A DNA stretch of 64,000 nucleotides, taken from Anaerocolumna sp. AGMB13020. Lineage in GTDB: Bacteria > Bacillota > Clostridia > Lachnospirales > Lachnospiraceae. Each line of letters begins with the position of its first letter. Positions within the stretch are counted from its first letter, which is position 1. The stretch spans positions 3,682,001 to 3,746,000 of the forward strand of contig NZ_CP136910.1 in NCBI RefSeq assembly GCF_033100115.1. Reading direction: 5' to 3'. Shown here in pieces: positions 8,746 through 19,759 of the stretch. Both the position numbers and the translations under genes were made by a program. A model generated the notes under the pieces. It was not told where the DNA came from, did no database searches, and saw only the letters and a program-made list of their open reading frames with translations.

Positions 8746-8840
8746 CCTCATATGCGTTTTAACTGGTCTTGCTTCTTATATCGAGGGTCTAATAGAAGAA
8801 GTATTTAATTTATAAATAATAGTCCGATATCATCATTTAA

Positions 8841-10451
8841 TTAGCTCTTCTCAAGCTTTTTTATCGCAGCCCCCACGAATCCGTTAAACAAAGGATGTGG
8901 TCTGTTAGGTCTTGACTTGAATTCCGGATGAGCCTGTGTTGCAATAAACCAGGGATGGTCACTTAACTCCATCATCTCAACGATGCGTCCGTCAGGAGAT
9001 AATCCGGATAACTTAATACCGTTTTTAATGAAGTCCTCGCGATAATAGTTATTTACCTCATAACGGTGTCTGTGACGCTCATGTATGATTTTATCACCAT
9101 ATAATTCATAGGCCTTGCTTGTTTCATCCAATACACAGGGATAAGAGCCAAGTCTTAAGGTACCACCGATATCTTCGATACCATCCTGCTCAGGCATTAA
9201 GTGGATAACCGGATGAGTAGTGGCAGGATCTAACTCAACACTGTGAGCATCAGCAAAGCCGATAACATTACGGGAGAACTCTACGATTGCAAGTTGCATT
9301 CCAAGACAAAGTCCAAGGAAAGGTACATTGTTTTCACGGGCATAACGAATCGCTGAAATTTTACCTTCTATACCTCTGTCACCGAAACCGCCGGGAACTA
9401 ATATACCATGTACACCTTCTAAAATTCCCGCAGCATTTTCATCGGTTAATGTTTCAGAAGGAATCCATTTTATATTAACGGATGCTTTATGAGGAACGGC
9501 TCCGTGTTTTATGGATTCTACAACACTGATGTAAGCGTCATGGAGCTGAGTATACTTACCAACCAGTGCAATTGTAACCTCTTTTTCCGGATGTTTGAGA
9601 GCCTCTACCATGTTCTCCCAAGCACTTAAGTCAGGAGTAGGACAATCAAGTTTCAGACATTCACAGGCAATATTGGCAAGATGTTCTTTTTCCATAGCAA
9701 GTGGTGCTTCATAAAGTGTCTCTACATCCAGGTTCTGGATTACATGGTTGCTGGGAACATTACAGAATAGAGCTATTTTCTCTTTGATACCAGGTTCTAA
9801 AGGAACCTCAGTACGGCATACAATAATATCCGGACGGATACCCATACCCTGAAGCTCTTTTACACTTGCCTGAGTGGGTTTGGTCTTCATTTCGCCGGAA
9901 GCTTTCAGATAAGGAATCAGAGTAACGTGAATCAGAAGAGCATTTTCATGTCCTACATCATGCTGGAACTGACGAATAGCTTCCAGGAAAGGCTGACTTT
10001 CGATGTCACCAACAGTACCGCCTACTTCAATGATGGCAATTTGGGTGTCTTCGCATTTGTCATCGTGATAGAAGCGATTCTTGATTTCGTTTGTAATATG
10101 AGGGATTACCTGTACGGTTCCTCCGCCGAAGTCACCTCTGCGCTCTTTGGAAAGAACGGACCAATATATTTTACCGGTGGTTACATTTGATTTTTTTGTA
10201 AGACTTTCATCAATGAAGCGTTCATAATGTCCTAAATCCAAATCTGTTTCTGCACCGTCATCAGTTACAAATACTTCTCCATGCTGAATGGGGTTCATGG
10301 TTCCTGGGTCGATATTTATATAAGGATCGAATTTCTGCATTGTCACCTTATAACCCCGCTCTTTTAATAATCGTCCCAAGGAAGCAGCGGTTATACCCTT
10401 GCCTAATCCTGAAACAACACCACCGGTAACAAAAACATATTTGACACCCAT
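8841..10451 (-). CDS. pyrG: CTP synthase
   Basis: 536 residues, the normal length. It makes CTP from UTP, ATP and glutamine in the cytosol. The N-terminal synthase domain starts '[23 protein letters not shown]' with the P-loop-like GLGKG, and '[38 protein letters not shown]' carries the nucleotide and Mg contacts. The class I glutamine amidotransferase domain from about residue 290 has the 'LGLCLGMQ' nucleophile cysteine and the C-terminal 'HPEF' histidine-glutamate pair. The ATG follows AGGAGG. The gene is monocistronic, faces its + strand neighbours on both sides, and is preceded by an attenuator-like hairpin. Confidence 0.97.
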   Translation of the reverse strand: MGVKYVFVTGGVVSGLGKGITAASLGRLLKERGYKVTMQKFDPYINIDPGTMNPIQHGEVFVTDDGAETDLDLGHYERFIDESLTKKSNVTTGKIYWSVLSKERRGDFGGGTVQVIPHITNEIKNRFYHDDKCEDTQIAIIEVGGTVGDIESQPFLEAIRQFQHDVGHENALLIHVTLIPYLKASGEMKTKPTQASVKELQGMGIRPDIIVCRTEVPLEPGIKEKIALFCNVPSNHVIQNLDVETLYEAPLAMEKEHLANIACECLKLDCPTPDLSAWENMVEALKHPEKEVTIALVGKYTQLHDAYISVVESIKHGAVPHKASVNIKWIPSETLTDENAAGILEGVHGILVPGGFGDRGIEGKISAIRYARENNVPFLGLCLGMQLAIVEFSRNVIGFADAHSVELDPATTHPVIHLMPEQDGIEDIGGTLRLGSYPCVLDETSKAYELYGDKIIHERHRHRYEVNNYYREDFIKNGIKLSGLSPDGRIVEMMELSDHPWFIATQAHPEFKSRPNRPHPLFNGFVGAAIKKLEKS

Positions 10452-10490
10452 TACATGAATCCTCCTTTGATCTTTCTATATGGTATAATG

Positions 10491-10540
10491 AAAAACGCCT
10501 TAAACATTCGATGTACCTGCTAGTCATCGTTTTAAGGCAT
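10491..10540 (-). promoter_or_regulatory. pyrG leader attenuator hairpin
   Basis: Read on the minus strand, GCCTTAAA plus CGATG pair with CATCG plus TTTAAGGC, and the hairpin is followed by GTTTTTC about 40 bases before the pyrG start. A likely -10 (TATAAT, + positions 10568-10573) lies upstream, so the terminator sits inside the leader. In Bacillus, pyrG is controlled by a leader terminator that responds to CTP through G addition at the transcript start; I do not see the required run of G at the start here, so the mechanism is open. Confidence 0.7.
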
Positions 10541-10573
10541 TGTCCTAATTTTAAACAATCAACAGCTATTATA

Positions 10574-11270
10574 CTATCTTTGATTCAAGAAATCTAGTAT
10601 AAATTTTAAAAAAGTAAAAAAACTTCATAGATTTTTAATTTCCACAATAAAAATTTCATGACATATGTATTGATTTATAAGTAAACTCACATTATAATGA
10701 ATTGTAGCTTTTTAAACACTTCCTTATATTATAATTGTTCTTTATTTTCTGAAAATCCTTCAGAAGACATATAAATGGAAATAGATTGGTGAAAATAAAT
10801 CGGTTTTTGACACCAGGCATATAGAGACTGAGTTTAACGTGTTTTTGAAAATCTTGGGCGTAGCTGTTAAGAACTGTGGTATAAATGGTTATCCTATAAA
10901 GTAGTCTAGATAAATATTAGTTTAGAGAATAACGTGAGGGAGCAATTGAAGCTTTTGTATTCTCCATTTTCCTAAACTGATTACGCAAAACAAACAGACA
11001 GAATGTACTGTATTACCGATAATTTGAATTTGATATGATATGCCTGAAAGGCAAGGAATATTCAAGCAAGAAGCACTGAAATAGAGAAGCTTTACTAAAC
11101 AGAAGTGCTTTTAATAAGGAATAAAATAGGAAGATATAGCTATATAATGAAATAAAATAGTACCATTCGTATATGCCGGGTGGTAAATTAACGGCAGGAA
11201 ATGAGTTGACCTGTCGCAGAAGACCATGGGAATGAATGGTCGAAATAAAAGCATACGAAGGAGGTTGAGT
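10574..11270. other. Divergent pyrG-ftsH spacer, nothing recognised
   Basis: About 700 bases between the pyrG promoter area and ftsH. It is AT-rich with no credible reading frame, tRNA or hairpin with a T-tract. It must hold the ftsH promoter, but I could not pick one pair of -35/-10 boxes with confidence. It ends with AAGGAGG before the ftsH ATG. Confidence 0.5.
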
Positions 11271-13400
11271 ATGGACAATAAAAATAGAAATAATAACAAA
11301 CCCGGTAATGGGAATAATGATAACAGCAATAACAGGAAATCTCTGCTGTATATATTGATTGCAGCGGTTATTGTATTGATTTTTTTCTCCATTGTAGTGA
11401 AACAGCTACAGGATGGTACTCGTGTAGAAGTAACCTATAACAAGTTTTTAAGTATGTTAGACGAAGGTAAGCTAAAGGAAGTATTGATACAATCTGACAA
11501 GATCTTGTTTGAACCCAAGGAACAACCAAGTGATGTATATGCAATAACCTATTATACCGGAGCTATAAACGACGAGCAATTGGTTAGCAGGCTGGAAAAG
11601 GCTGTTCAAGATAAGAAGATAGAAAATTTTAAGCGGGATAATTCTGATACCAGAAGTTCCATCCTGGATATTATCTTAGCCTGGGTGCTGCCTTTCGTAC
11701 TTATATATGTAGTAATGTATTTCTTGTTCCGTATGATTTCAAAGAGTAGCGGCGGTATGATGGGCGGAGTAGGTAAGAGCAATGCCAAAGTATATGTAGA
11801 AAAAGAAACCGGTGTTAACTTTAAGGATGTTGCGGGGCAGGAAGAAGCCAAGGAATCCTTGAAAGAGCTGGTTGATTTCCTTCATAATCCTGGGAAGTAC
11901 ACCCGCATAGGTGCCAAGCTTCCTAAAGGTGCCTTATTAGTAGGACCTCCCGGAACCGGTAAGACACTTCTTGCCAAGGCAGTCGCTGGAGAAGCCAAAG
12001 TACCCTTCTTCTCCTTATCGGGCTCTGATTTCGTTGAAATGTTCGTTGGTGTTGGTGCTTCCAGGGTTAGGGATTTATTCAAGCAGGCTCAGCAGATGGC
12101 ACCCTGTATTATCTTTATCGATGAGGTGGATGCTATTGGTAAGAGCAGAGATAACCACTATGGCGGCGGCAATGATGAAAGGGAACAAACCCTGAACCAG
12201 CTCTTGTCCGAGATGGATGGTTTTGATTCCTCAAAGGGTCTGGTTATTCTGGCGGCGACGAACCGTCCGGAGGTATTGGATAAAGCACTCCTTCGTCCGG
12301 GACGTTTCGACAGACGAGTTATTGTGGATAAACCCGACTTAAAGGGAAGAGTTGATATCTTAAAAGTCCATGCAAAAGACGTACTGATGCATGATTCCGT
12401 AGATTTGGAAGCCATTGCATTGGCAACTTCCGGAGCAGTTGGTTCCGATCTTGCTAATATGATAAACGAAGCAGCCATCCTTGCCGTAAAGCAGGGAAGA
12501 AATGTAGTAACCCAGGAGGATTTATTTGAATCCGTGGAAGTGGTTATTGCAGGTAAAGAGAAGAAAGACAGAATCCTCAGCAAGGAAGAGAAAAAGATTG
12601 TTGCCTACCATGAGGTTGGTCACGCACTTGTAACGGCCCTTGAAAAAAATGCCGAACCAGTTCAGAAGATAACCATTGTTCCCAGAACCATGGGCTCCTT
12701 AGGATATGTAATGCAAGTACCCGAGGAAGAAAAATACTTAATGAGCAAAGAAGAGCTCATTGCCAGAATTGTTACGCTATACGGCGGACGTGCGGCTGAA
12801 GAACTGGTGTTTAATTCAATTACCACCGGAGCCTCCAATGATATTGAGAAAGCAACCCAGCTTGCAAGATCTATGGTAACCCAGTATGGTATGAGTGAGA
12901 AGTTCGGTCTTATGGGACTTGAATCGATAGAAAATCGTTATCTTGATGGAAGAGCCGTACTTAATTGCGGTGATGCCACAGCAGCAGAAATAGACCATGA
13001 AGTAATGGAAATATTAAAAAGATGCTACACCAAAGCGCAGGAGCTGTTAGCAGGAAACCGAATTATACTGGACAGAATTACAGAATTCCTCATTGAGAAA
13101 GAAACCATAACCGGAAAAGAATTTATGGAGATTCTGAACAAAGCGAGAGAAGAACAAGGTCTGCCTCCTCTTGGAAAGAAAGAGAGCACAGATAAAATTG
13201 CTGAAGTGACAGGTGAATCCGTTGGCAGTATCCTTATTGATGGGGATAGCTTAAAGAAAGCTGGCATTGATGACAAAGTCAACAACAATGACCAGGCTGA
13301 CAAGAAAGACAACGCTGATAAAGAGGAGAAGAATACCCCCCAGGACCCTTTCAGCAGCCATGTAATTGATATTGATATAAATAAAGAAACAACCGATTAA
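11271..13400 (+). CDS. ftsH: ATP-dependent zinc metalloprotease FtsH
   Basis: 709 residues from the ATG at 11271, chosen because AAGGAGG is eight bases upstream (an ATG at 11226 has none). Membrane-bound AAA+ protease that removes misfolded membrane proteins and short-lived regulators. Order seen: Asn-rich cytoplasmic start, TM1 at about 24-44, an extracytoplasmic domain, TM2 at about 130-150, AAA domain with Walker A 'GPPGTGKT' (225-232), Walker B '[11 protein letters not shown]', the second region of homology '[20 protein letters not shown]', and the zinc site 'HEVGH' (447-451). The C-terminal 70 residues are a charged Asp/Lys-rich tail. It stands alone, followed by a complex hairpin. Confidence 0.97.
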   Translation: MDNKNRNNNKPGNGNNDNSNNRKSLLYILIAAVIVLIFFSIVVKQLQDGTRVEVTYNKFLSMLDEGKLKEVLIQSDKILFEPKEQPSDVYAITYYTGAINDEQLVSRLEKAVQDKKIENFKRDNSDTRSSILDIILAWVLPFVLIYVVMYFLFRMISKSSGGMMGGVGKSNAKVYVEKETGVNFKDVAGQEEAKESLKELVDFLHNPGKYTRIGAKLPKGALLVGPPGTGKTLLAKAVAGEAKVPFFSLSGSDFVEMFVGVGASRVRDLFKQAQQMAPCIIFIDEVDAIGKSRDNHYGGGNDEREQTLNQLLSEMDGFDSSKGLVILAATNRPEVLDKALLRPGRFDRRVIVDKPDLKGRVDILKVHAKDVLMHDSVDLEAIALATSGAVGSDLANMINEAAILAVKQGRNVVTQEDLFESVEVVIAGKEKKDRILSKEEKKIVAYHEVGHALVTALEKNAEPVQKITIVPRTMGSLGYVMQVPEEEKYLMSKEELIARIVTLYGGRAAEELVFNSITTGASNDIEKATQLARSMVTQYGMSEKFGLMGLESIENRYLDGRAVLNCGDATAAEIDHEVMEILKRCYTKAQELLAGNRIILDRITEFLIEKETITGKEFMEILNKAREEQGLPPLGKKESTDKIAEVTGESVGSILIDGDSLKKAGIDDKVNNNDQADKKDNADKEEKNTPQDPFSSHVIDIDINKETTD

Positions 13401-13580
13401 TAATAGAAGCTGGCAGTGTTCTGAAAACATTCTACCATATTGAATAACCCGGTTTTTTGAAATGCGGGAGCTGTAATTGGAGTTAGGTATTCTAGAGCCC
13501 CAATTTACAGCAGGCATTCATAAAATCAGAATATAGTTATGGTATAAAACGTCTACAGACACATGCTGAAGTAAAATTAG

Positions 13581-13659
13581 ATTCGGTGTATGGTGCTATG
13601 TCTTACCGCAGGTATGCTTAACAGGAAGCATAGTGTTCGGATGCAGCCATACACCGAAT
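13581..13659 (+). terminator. Long branched hairpin after ftsH
   Basis: A perfect 13-base outer stem (ATTCGGTGTATGG at 13581-13593 with 13647-13659) encloses an inner hairpin in which TATGCTT pairs with AAGCATA. TATTTTGCTTT follows. It probably ends ftsH transcription, but the size and branching are unusual for a plain terminator and it sits only about 40 bases before uvrC. Confidence 0.55.
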
Positions 13660-13699
13660 TATTTTGCTTTAAGATAAAAGGCAGAAAGGAGCAGGTAGT

Positions 13700-15589
13700 A
13701 TGTATTTTAACATAGAAGAAGAGTTGAAGAAACTGCCGGCAAAACCTGGCGTATATATCATGCATGATAAACATGATACGATTATATACATCGGAAAGGC
13801 TATCAGTCTTAAGAACAGAGTAAGACAGTATTTTCAAAGCAGCAGGAATCTCACATCTAAAATTCAGCAGATGGTTACAAGAATTCAGTATTTTGAATAT
13901 ATTATTACGGATTCGGAACTGGAAGCTCTGGTACTGGAATGTAACCTGATCAAAGAACACAGACCCAAATATAATACCATGTTAAAAGACGACAAAAGTT
14001 ATCCTTATATCAAGGTAACCGTTCAAGAGGATTTTCCGAGAGTCTTGTTCGCCAGAGAAAGAGGAAAGGATAAAGCGAAATATTTTGGACCCTATACCAG
14101 TGCAAAGGCTGTAAAGGATACAATTGAGCTGATACAGAAGCTTTATCTGACAAGAACCTGTAACCGTAATCTGCCAAGGGATATCGGGAAAGAAAGACCC
14201 TGTCTCTATTACCACATAAAACAATGTAAAGCACCCTGCCAGGGATATATATCCAAAGAAGAATACAGGCTTTCGGTTAACCAGGCATTGGAGTTTCTAA
14301 ATGGTAACTTTGCGCCGGTATTAAAGCAGCTGGAAGGCAAGATGCTGGAGGCCTCTGAGAAGATGGAGTTTGAAGAAGCAGCCGGCTACAGAGACCTGTT
14401 AGGCAGTGTGAAGCAGATATCTGAGAAGCAGAAGATTACCGGTCAGGAACAGGAGGACCGGGACGTGGTGGCCCTTGCTACGGCTGGAGACGAAGCGGTG
14501 GTACAGGTATTCTTTATAAGGTCCGGAAAGCTAATCGGCAGAGAGCATCATTATCTTACCAATGTGACCAATGAAACGAAGAGCAGCCTGATGTCGAGCT
14601 TTATCAAACAGTTCTATGCAGGAACACCTTATATACCAAGAGAGCTTTATGTCAGTGACAATGTGGATGAGCAGGAAATCATCGAAGAATGGCTGACAGT
14701 CAAAAGAGGGCAGAAGGTTCACATCAAGCTGCCTGTAAAGGGTGAGAAAGAAAGGCTTGTTGAGCTGGCAAGAAAGAATGCCTCCCTTGTACTGCAGCAG
14801 GATTCAGAGAAGATAAAAAGAGAAGAAGCCAAAACCACAGGAGCCTTATCGGTACTGGGAGAAATGCTTCATATACCGGGACTTAAACGTATTGAAGCCT
14901 TTGATATTTCCAATATCAGCGGCTTTGAATCAGTAGGTTCCATGGTAGTATATGAAAATGGCAAACCAAAGCGGAATGACTACCGTAAATTTAAGATAAA
15001 ATCTGTTCAGGGCCCTGATGACTATGCCTCCATGTATGAGGTCTTAACCAGAAGATTTACCCACGGAATCAGGGAGAACGAAGAGCTGAAGGAAAAAATG
15101 CTGGATGCAGAGTACGGAAGCTTTAACCGTTACCCGGATCTTATTCTCATGGATGGTGGTAAAGGACAGGTACATATCGCTTTAAAAGTACTGGAGGAAT
15201 TAAAGCTTGCGATTCCGGTATGCGGTATGGTAAAGGATGATAATCACCGTACCAGAGGTCTTTTGTACAAAGATGCAGAACTTCCTCTCTCTGCTTCTTC
15301 CGAAACCTTTAAACTTGTAACCAGAATTCAGGATGAAACCCATCGTTTTGCCATAGAATATCACAGAAGCTTACGAGGAAAGAAGCAGGTACACTCAATA
15401 TTGGATGATATTGATGGTATTGGTGCGACCAGGCGAAGGGCTCTGATGAAGCATTATCAGTCTCTGGAGGCTGTGAAGTCAGCCACGGTTGAAGAACTGG
15501 CAGCCCTTGAAACCATGAACACAAGAGCAGCGAAGCAGGTATATGATTTCTTTCATGGAAATGACACGAAAACAGCACCGGCAGACTGA
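13700..15589 (+). CDS. uvrC: UvrABC system protein C
   Basis: 629 residues, full length. UvrC makes both incisions around bulky DNA lesions after UvrA/UvrB loading. The N-terminal GIY-YIG nuclease reads '[19 protein letters not shown]'. The UVR motif that contacts UvrB is around '[20 protein letters not shown]', and the C-terminal RNase H-like nuclease shows '[11 protein letters not shown]' and '[13 protein letters not shown]'. A helix-hairpin-helix DNA-binding end ('[22 protein letters not shown]') closes the protein. The start has AGAAAGGAG upstream. It is first in a run of + strand genes continuing with hprK. Confidence 0.96.
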   Translation: MYFNIEEELKKLPAKPGVYIMHDKHDTIIYIGKAISLKNRVRQYFQSSRNLTSKIQQMVTRIQYFEYIITDSELEALVLECNLIKEHRPKYNTMLKDDKSYPYIKVTVQEDFPRVLFARERGKDKAKYFGPYTSAKAVKDTIELIQKLYLTRTCNRNLPRDIGKERPCLYYHIKQCKAPCQGYISKEEYRLSVNQALEFLNGNFAPVLKQLEGKMLEASEKMEFEEAAGYRDLLGSVKQISEKQKITGQEQEDRDVVALATAGDEAVVQVFFIRSGKLIGREHHYLTNVTNETKSSLMSSFIKQFYAGTPYIPRELYVSDNVDEQEIIEEWLTVKRGQKVHIKLPVKGEKERLVELARKNASLVLQQDSEKIKREEAKTTGALSVLGEMLHIPGLKRIEAFDISNISGFESVGSMVVYENGKPKRNDYRKFKIKSVQGPDDYASMYEVLTRRFTHGIRENEELKEKMLDAEYGSFNRYPDLILMDGGKGQVHIALKVLEELKLAIPVCGMVKDDNHRTRGLLYKDAELPLSASSETFKLVTRIQDETHRFAIEYHRSLRGKKQVHSILDDIDGIGATRRRALMKHYQSLEAVKSATVEELAALETMNTRAAKQVYDFFHGNDTKTAPAD

Positions 15590-15770
15590 CCATACGTTTA
15601 TGTTTGCATGATAGCTGTGGCTGTGATAAAATAACAGGGATGAAACAGCCCTAGAGCCTGTTTGAAGAAGTATTGTGCTATTTGAAACCGTCCCATTTTG
15701 GAGGATGCTTCCAGGCACCGGCATTTTTAAACACACTCATGCGGAAGGGCGTTTGCAGAAAGGGAGAGCC

Positions 15771-16715
15771 ATGTATACGGTACAATTATCAAAACTGATT
15801 GAAAAGATGAACCTTGAAAATCTCACCCCGGACTTAGAAATCAGACATATCAAGCTGTCACAGCCGGATGTTAACAGACCGGCCTTACAGCTGGCAGGAT
15901 TTTTTGATTATTTTGATTCCGAACGGGTGCAGGTAATCGGACATGTAGAAAATGCATATCTGCAGAAGATTACTGAAGATGAAGTAGTGATACTCTCAAA
16001 GCTTATGGATTATAAGGTGCCCTGTATTGTATTTTGCAGGAATATAGAAGTAAAAGATGCTATTATAAAGCTTGCTTACGAGAAAGGTGTACCCATCTTA
16101 AGGAGTGCCAAGACCACCTCATCTTTTATGGCGGAGGTAATTCGTTGGCTGAATGTTGAACTCGCACCCCGTATATCCATCCATGGTGTATTGGTAGATG
16201 TATATGGTGAAGGAATCCTGATTACCGGTGAGAGTGGAATCGGTAAAAGTGAAGCTGCCCTGGAGCTGATCAAAAGAGGACATCGTCTTGTAACCGACGA
16301 TGTTGTAGAGATCAAAAAGGTCAGTGATGACACGTTAATTGGAACAGCACCTGATATCACAAGACATTTTATTGAGCTTCGCGGTATCGGTATCATAAAT
16401 GTAAAAACACTATTTGGTGTGGAAAGTGTAAAGAATACACAGTCAATCGACCTTGTAATAAAGTTGGAGGAATGGAACAGAGATAAAGAATATGACCGTT
16501 TAGGACTGGAAGAACAGTATACGGAATTCTTAGGAAACAAAGTAGTATGCCATTCCATTCCCATAAGACCGGGCCGTAATCTCGCCATTATCGTAGAATC
16601 AGCCGCAGTTAACTACAGACAGAAGAAGATGGGTTATAATGCCGCTCAAGAACTCTATAATAAGGTGACCAACAACTTAATGAAGAAACAAAGACCCGAT
16701 GAGGAAGAGTATTAA
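15771..16715 (+). CDS. hprK: HPr kinase/phosphorylase
   Basis: 314 residues from the ATG at 15771 (GGGAGAG upstream). HprK phosphorylates HPr and Crh at Ser46 when glycolytic intermediates are high, and dephosphorylates them when phosphate is high; this is the switch of Firmicute carbon catabolite control. Walker A is 'GESGIGKSEAA' (about 153-163). The nearby 'IHGVLVDVYGEGILI' holds the conserved histidine, and the family signature is 'ELRGIGIINVKTLFG'. Its likely targets include the HPr-like protein encoded about 4 kb downstream in the same run. Confidence 0.96.
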   Translation: MYTVQLSKLIEKMNLENLTPDLEIRHIKLSQPDVNRPALQLAGFFDYFDSERVQVIGHVENAYLQKITEDEVVILSKLMDYKVPCIVFCRNIEVKDAIIKLAYEKGVPILRSAKTTSSFMAEVIRWLNVELAPRISIHGVLVDVYGEGILITGESGIGKSEAALELIKRGHRLVTDDVVEIKKVSDDTLIGTAPDITRHFIELRGIGIINVKTLFGVESVKNTQSIDLVIKLEEWNRDKEYDRLGLEEQYTEFLGNKVVCHSIPIRPGRNLAIIVESAAVNYRQKKMGYNAAQELYNKVTNNLMKKQRPDEEEY

Positions 16716-16861
16716 TCCTTCGGAGCGATTAAAGAGGTTCGAAGGCCTTTGAGATAATCAGAGCAAAATACGTTGTATTCAACATATTTTGTGTAGCCGG
16801 TTCTCCCGGAACCGTTGTGACCAGGTAGTCACTAGCATTAGAAGAAAGAAGAGGATATCGT

Positions 16862-17803
16862 ATGGGAAGCATTTGCTTTGGTATTGACATCGGAGGAACC
16901 TCCGTAAAACTTGGTCTGTTTACACAGGAGGGAGAACTTCTGGATAACTGGGAGATACCTACCAGAAAAGAGGACAAGGGAAGTTTTATTTTACAGGATG
17001 TTGCGGCATCTGTTGAAGCTAAGATCAAAGAGAAATCTTTAAATAAAGAAGATATTGTAGGAATTGGTATTGGTGTACCGGGACCAGTTACAGAAGACGG
17101 AACTGTAGTACAATGCGTAAATTTAGGATGGGGAACTTTTAATGTTGCCAATGAAATGAAGGCATTAACCGGTTTTGAGACAAAAGTCGGAAATGATGCG
17201 AATGTTGCAGCTTTAGGTGAGATGTGGCAGGGCGGCGGAAAAGGATACAAGAATATAATAATGGTAACCCTTGGAACCGGCGTTGGCGGCGGTGTAATCC
17301 TGGACGGAAATATCCTGACAGGAAGTAACGGAGCAGCAGGAGAAATTGGGCATATCACCGTAAGTTATGATGAAACAGAAAGCTGTAACTGCACCAAACA
17401 CGGCTGTTTGGAGCAGTTCGCCTCTGCAACCGGCATCGTAAAAGAAGCCAAGAGAATCCTTGAGAAGTCAGAGGAAGCTTCTGTGTTAAGAAATATTCCA
17501 GCTCTCTCTGCAAAAGCAATTTTTGATGCAGCAAAAGAAGGAGATGCTTTAGCGCTCCGTTCCGTTGACCAGTTAGGAAGATATCTGGGAATTGCACTAT
17601 CCCATGTTTCGGCGGTGGTAGATCCTCAGGCCTTTGTTATCGGAGGCGGCGTTTCCAAAGCCGGTGACATGCTTACAGAAGTGATCAGGAAGCACTATGA
17701 GCAGAATGTTATGCTTGCCCTTAAGGGAAAAGAATTTAAGCTGGCGCTGCTTGGAAATGATGCCGGAATATACGGAAGTGCCAAGCTGATTCTTGGAAAA
17801 TAA
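16862..17803 (+). CDS. glcK: ROK-family glucokinase
   Basis: 313 residues. Phosphorylates intracellular glucose with ATP to feed glycolysis. The N-terminal ATP phosphate loop is 'GIDIGGTSVKLGLF'. The ROK signature region includes 'GNDANVAALGEMWQGGGKG' with the catalytic Asp, 'TLGTGVGGGVI', 'GEIGHI' and the zinc-binding cluster 'CNCTKHGCLEQ'. No HTH is present, so it is an enzyme rather than a ROK repressor. The strong match to the Firmicute GlcK subgroup and the position next to hprK fit glucose metabolism, but other hexoses cannot be excluded. Confidence 0.9.
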   Translation: MGSICFGIDIGGTSVKLGLFTQEGELLDNWEIPTRKEDKGSFILQDVAASVEAKIKEKSLNKEDIVGIGIGVPGPVTEDGTVVQCVNLGWGTFNVANEMKALTGFETKVGNDANVAALGEMWQGGGKGYKNIIMVTLGTGVGGGVILDGNILTGSNGAAGEIGHITVSYDETESCNCTKHGCLEQFASATGIVKEAKRILEKSEEASVLRNIPALSAKAIFDAAKEGDALALRSVDQLGRYLGIALSHVSAVVDPQAFVIGGGVSKAGDMLTEVIRKHYEQNVMLALKGKEFKLALLGNDAGIYGSAKLILGK

Positions 17804-17954
17804 CAGGGATAAATAGTATTGCGAAACCCTGCAGCATAAGGTATGATAAAGAAGTATGGCAGTGGCTGTCCATTTGCCGATGAAAGAATAAGGTATATCA
17901 AATGGATTAAGTACATATATTAATTCAGATGACAGCCCTTAACATGGAGTGAAT

Positions 17955-18893
17955 ATGAGTGAGGTACTTTATCAGAAATTACAGAACCTATTGAAGCGGG
18001 AGCAGATAAGGATAAATGAACCTCTTGCAAAACATACAACCTTTCAAATTGGCGGCCCGGCAGATTATCTGTTATTACCGGAGAAGGATACTCAGGTAGC
18101 AGAAGCTGTGGTGCTGTGTAAAGAAGAAGGAATTCCTTTTTTCATTCTTGGAAAAGGAAGTAATCTTTTAGTCAGCGATGAAGGTTACCGGGGAGTGATT
18201 ATAAAGCTTGCGGAGAACTTCAGTCATATAGATATCAAAGGTAACAAAGTTACAGCACAATCTGGAGCTTCTCTTTATGATATGGCAGACAGTATAGCGG
18301 AGCATGGGCTCTGCGGCTTTGAATTTGCAAGCGGCATACCTGGAACCTTAGGAGGCGCTGTTACTATGAATGCAGGTGCCTATGGCGGTGAAATGAAAGA
18401 TATAATAACAGATGCCGTAGTCATGGACCTTAATGGAAACAAGCATTACCTTAAGAAAGAAGAACTGCGATTAGGGTACCGCAAGAGTGTTGTACAGGAG
18501 GAACATATGGTAGTGTTAGAAGCCTCCTTTCTTCTGGAAGCCGGAAGAGAAGAAGACATTCGTGCCGGTATTGCAGAGCTTACCAGAAAAAGAGAAGAAA
18601 AGCAGCCTTTAGAGTATGCAAGTGCAGGCAGTACCTTTAAGAGACCGGAGGGTTATTTTGCCGGTAAGCTTATTATGGATTCAGAGCTAAGAGGCTATCA
18701 GGTCGGTAATGCACAGGTATCTGAAAAACACTGTGGTTTTGTAATTAACAAAGGCGGAGCCACAGCCCAGGAGGTCTATACCCTGATTCAGGATGTGATC
18801 CGTATTGTCTATGAGAAACAGGGCGTCAGACTGGAACCGGAAGTTAGGTTACTTGGAGATTTCGGTAATAAGAAAGGCAAGGCCAGCAAATGA
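17955..18893 (+). CDS. murB: UDP-N-acetylenolpyruvoylglucosamine reductase
   Basis: 312 residues from the ATG at 17955 (GGAG five bases before; a GTG at 17949 is possible). FAD enzyme that reduces UDP-GlcNAc-enolpyruvate to UDP-MurNAc, the second committed peptidoglycan step. FAD-binding features are 'TTFQIGGPADYLLLP', 'ILGKGSNLLVSDEGYRGVII' and 'GIPGTLGGAVTMNAGAYGGEMKD'. The C-terminal substrate domain has 'ASAGSTFKRPEGYFAGKLI', with the serine proton donor, and ends 'VRLEPEVRLLG'. Its stop overlaps the start of rapZ by four bases. Confidence 0.96.
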   Translation: MSEVLYQKLQNLLKREQIRINEPLAKHTTFQIGGPADYLLLPEKDTQVAEAVVLCKEEGIPFFILGKGSNLLVSDEGYRGVIIKLAENFSHIDIKGNKVTAQSGASLYDMADSIAEHGLCGFEFASGIPGTLGGAVTMNAGAYGGEMKDIITDAVVMDLNGNKHYLKKEELRLGYRKSVVQEEHMVVLEASFLLEAGREEDIRAGIAELTRKREEKQPLEYASAGSTFKRPEGYFAGKLIMDSELRGYQVGNAQVSEKHCGFVINKGGATAQEVYTLIQDVIRIVYEKQGVRLEPEVRLLGDFGNKKGKASK

Positions 18894-19756
18894 GACTAGT
18901 TATCGTAACTGGAATGTCAGGGGCGGGTAAGAGTTCGGCCCTTAAGATGTTAGAGGATGCAGGCTATTTCTGTGTTGACAACCTGCCCATCCAATTAATA
19001 TTTAAGTTCGTCCAGATTACATTTAACGGCAGTGAGAAATTCGATAAGGTTGCTCTGGGAGTTGACATTCGAAGCGGACAAGCTCTGGAAGAACTGGATG
19101 ACGTATTAAATGAGATACAAAAAGCAAACTACCCTTATGAGATCCTCTTCCTGGATGCAGGGGACGAGGTTCTGGTTAAGCGTTATAAGGAGACCAGAAG
19201 AATTCATCCATTATCCGGCGGCGGAAGAGTTGAACAGGGTATTGAAACCGAGAGGAAGAAGCTTGAATTCATAAAAAAGAAAGCTGACATTATCATCGAT
19301 ACCAGCCAGCTCCTGATAAGAGAACTTAAGAGCCAGATTGATAAGATCTATACTCTCAATGAGCAATATCATAATTTTTATGTGACCATACTATCCTTTG
19401 GCTTTAAGTATGGAATACCAATGGATTCGGATCTGGTGTTTGATGTAAGGTTTCTGCCGAATCCCTTTTATGATGCTGTGTTGAAACCTCAGACAGGCAA
19501 CGATAAACCGGTCAGGGATTATGTTATGAGTTCACCTCAGGCAATAGAATTTCTTGACAAATTAAATGATATGATTGCCTTTTTGATACCCAACTACATT
19601 ATTGAAGGAAAGAACCAGCTGGTAATCAGTATAGGCTGTACAGGCGGAAAACACCGTTCAGTTACCCTGGCCAATGAACTGTATGCGAGACTGTCAGAGC
19701 TGCAATATGGTCTGAAGGTTGAGCACAGGGACATTGAGAAGGATGCAAGGAGATAA
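18890..19756 (+). CDS. rapZ: RapZ/YvcJ-family P-loop nucleotide-binding protein
   Basis: 288 residues, starting in an ATGA overlap with murB. Walker A is 'GMSGAGKSSA' (8-17). The family's 'DAGDEVLVKRYKETRRIHPLS' and the C-terminal 'ISIGCTGGKHRSVTLANELYARL' are intact; the last is the part that binds amino-sugar or RNA ligands in RapZ. In proteobacteria RapZ directs GlmZ sRNA decay; in Firmicutes YvcJ has NTPase activity and an unclear role. The usual neighbour yvcK/glmR is absent: whiA follows after only three bases. Confidence 0.92.
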   Translation: MRLVIVTGMSGAGKSSALKMLEDAGYFCVDNLPIQLIFKFVQITFNGSEKFDKVALGVDIRSGQALEELDDVLNEIQKANYPYEILFLDAGDEVLVKRYKETRRIHPLSGGGRVEQGIETERKKLEFIKKKADIIIDTSQLLIRELKSQIDKIYTLNEQYHNFYVTILSFGFKYGIPMDSDLVFDVRFLPNPFYDAVLKPQTGNDKPVRDYVMSSPQAIEFLDKLNDMIAFLIPNYIIEGKNQLVISIGCTGGKHRSVTLANELYARLSELQYGLKVEHRDIEKDARR

Positions 19757-19759
19757 GTC

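Noticed and set aside
16862..17803. ROK-family repressor
   Set aside because: No helix-turn-helix domain; length and motifs fit a kinase.
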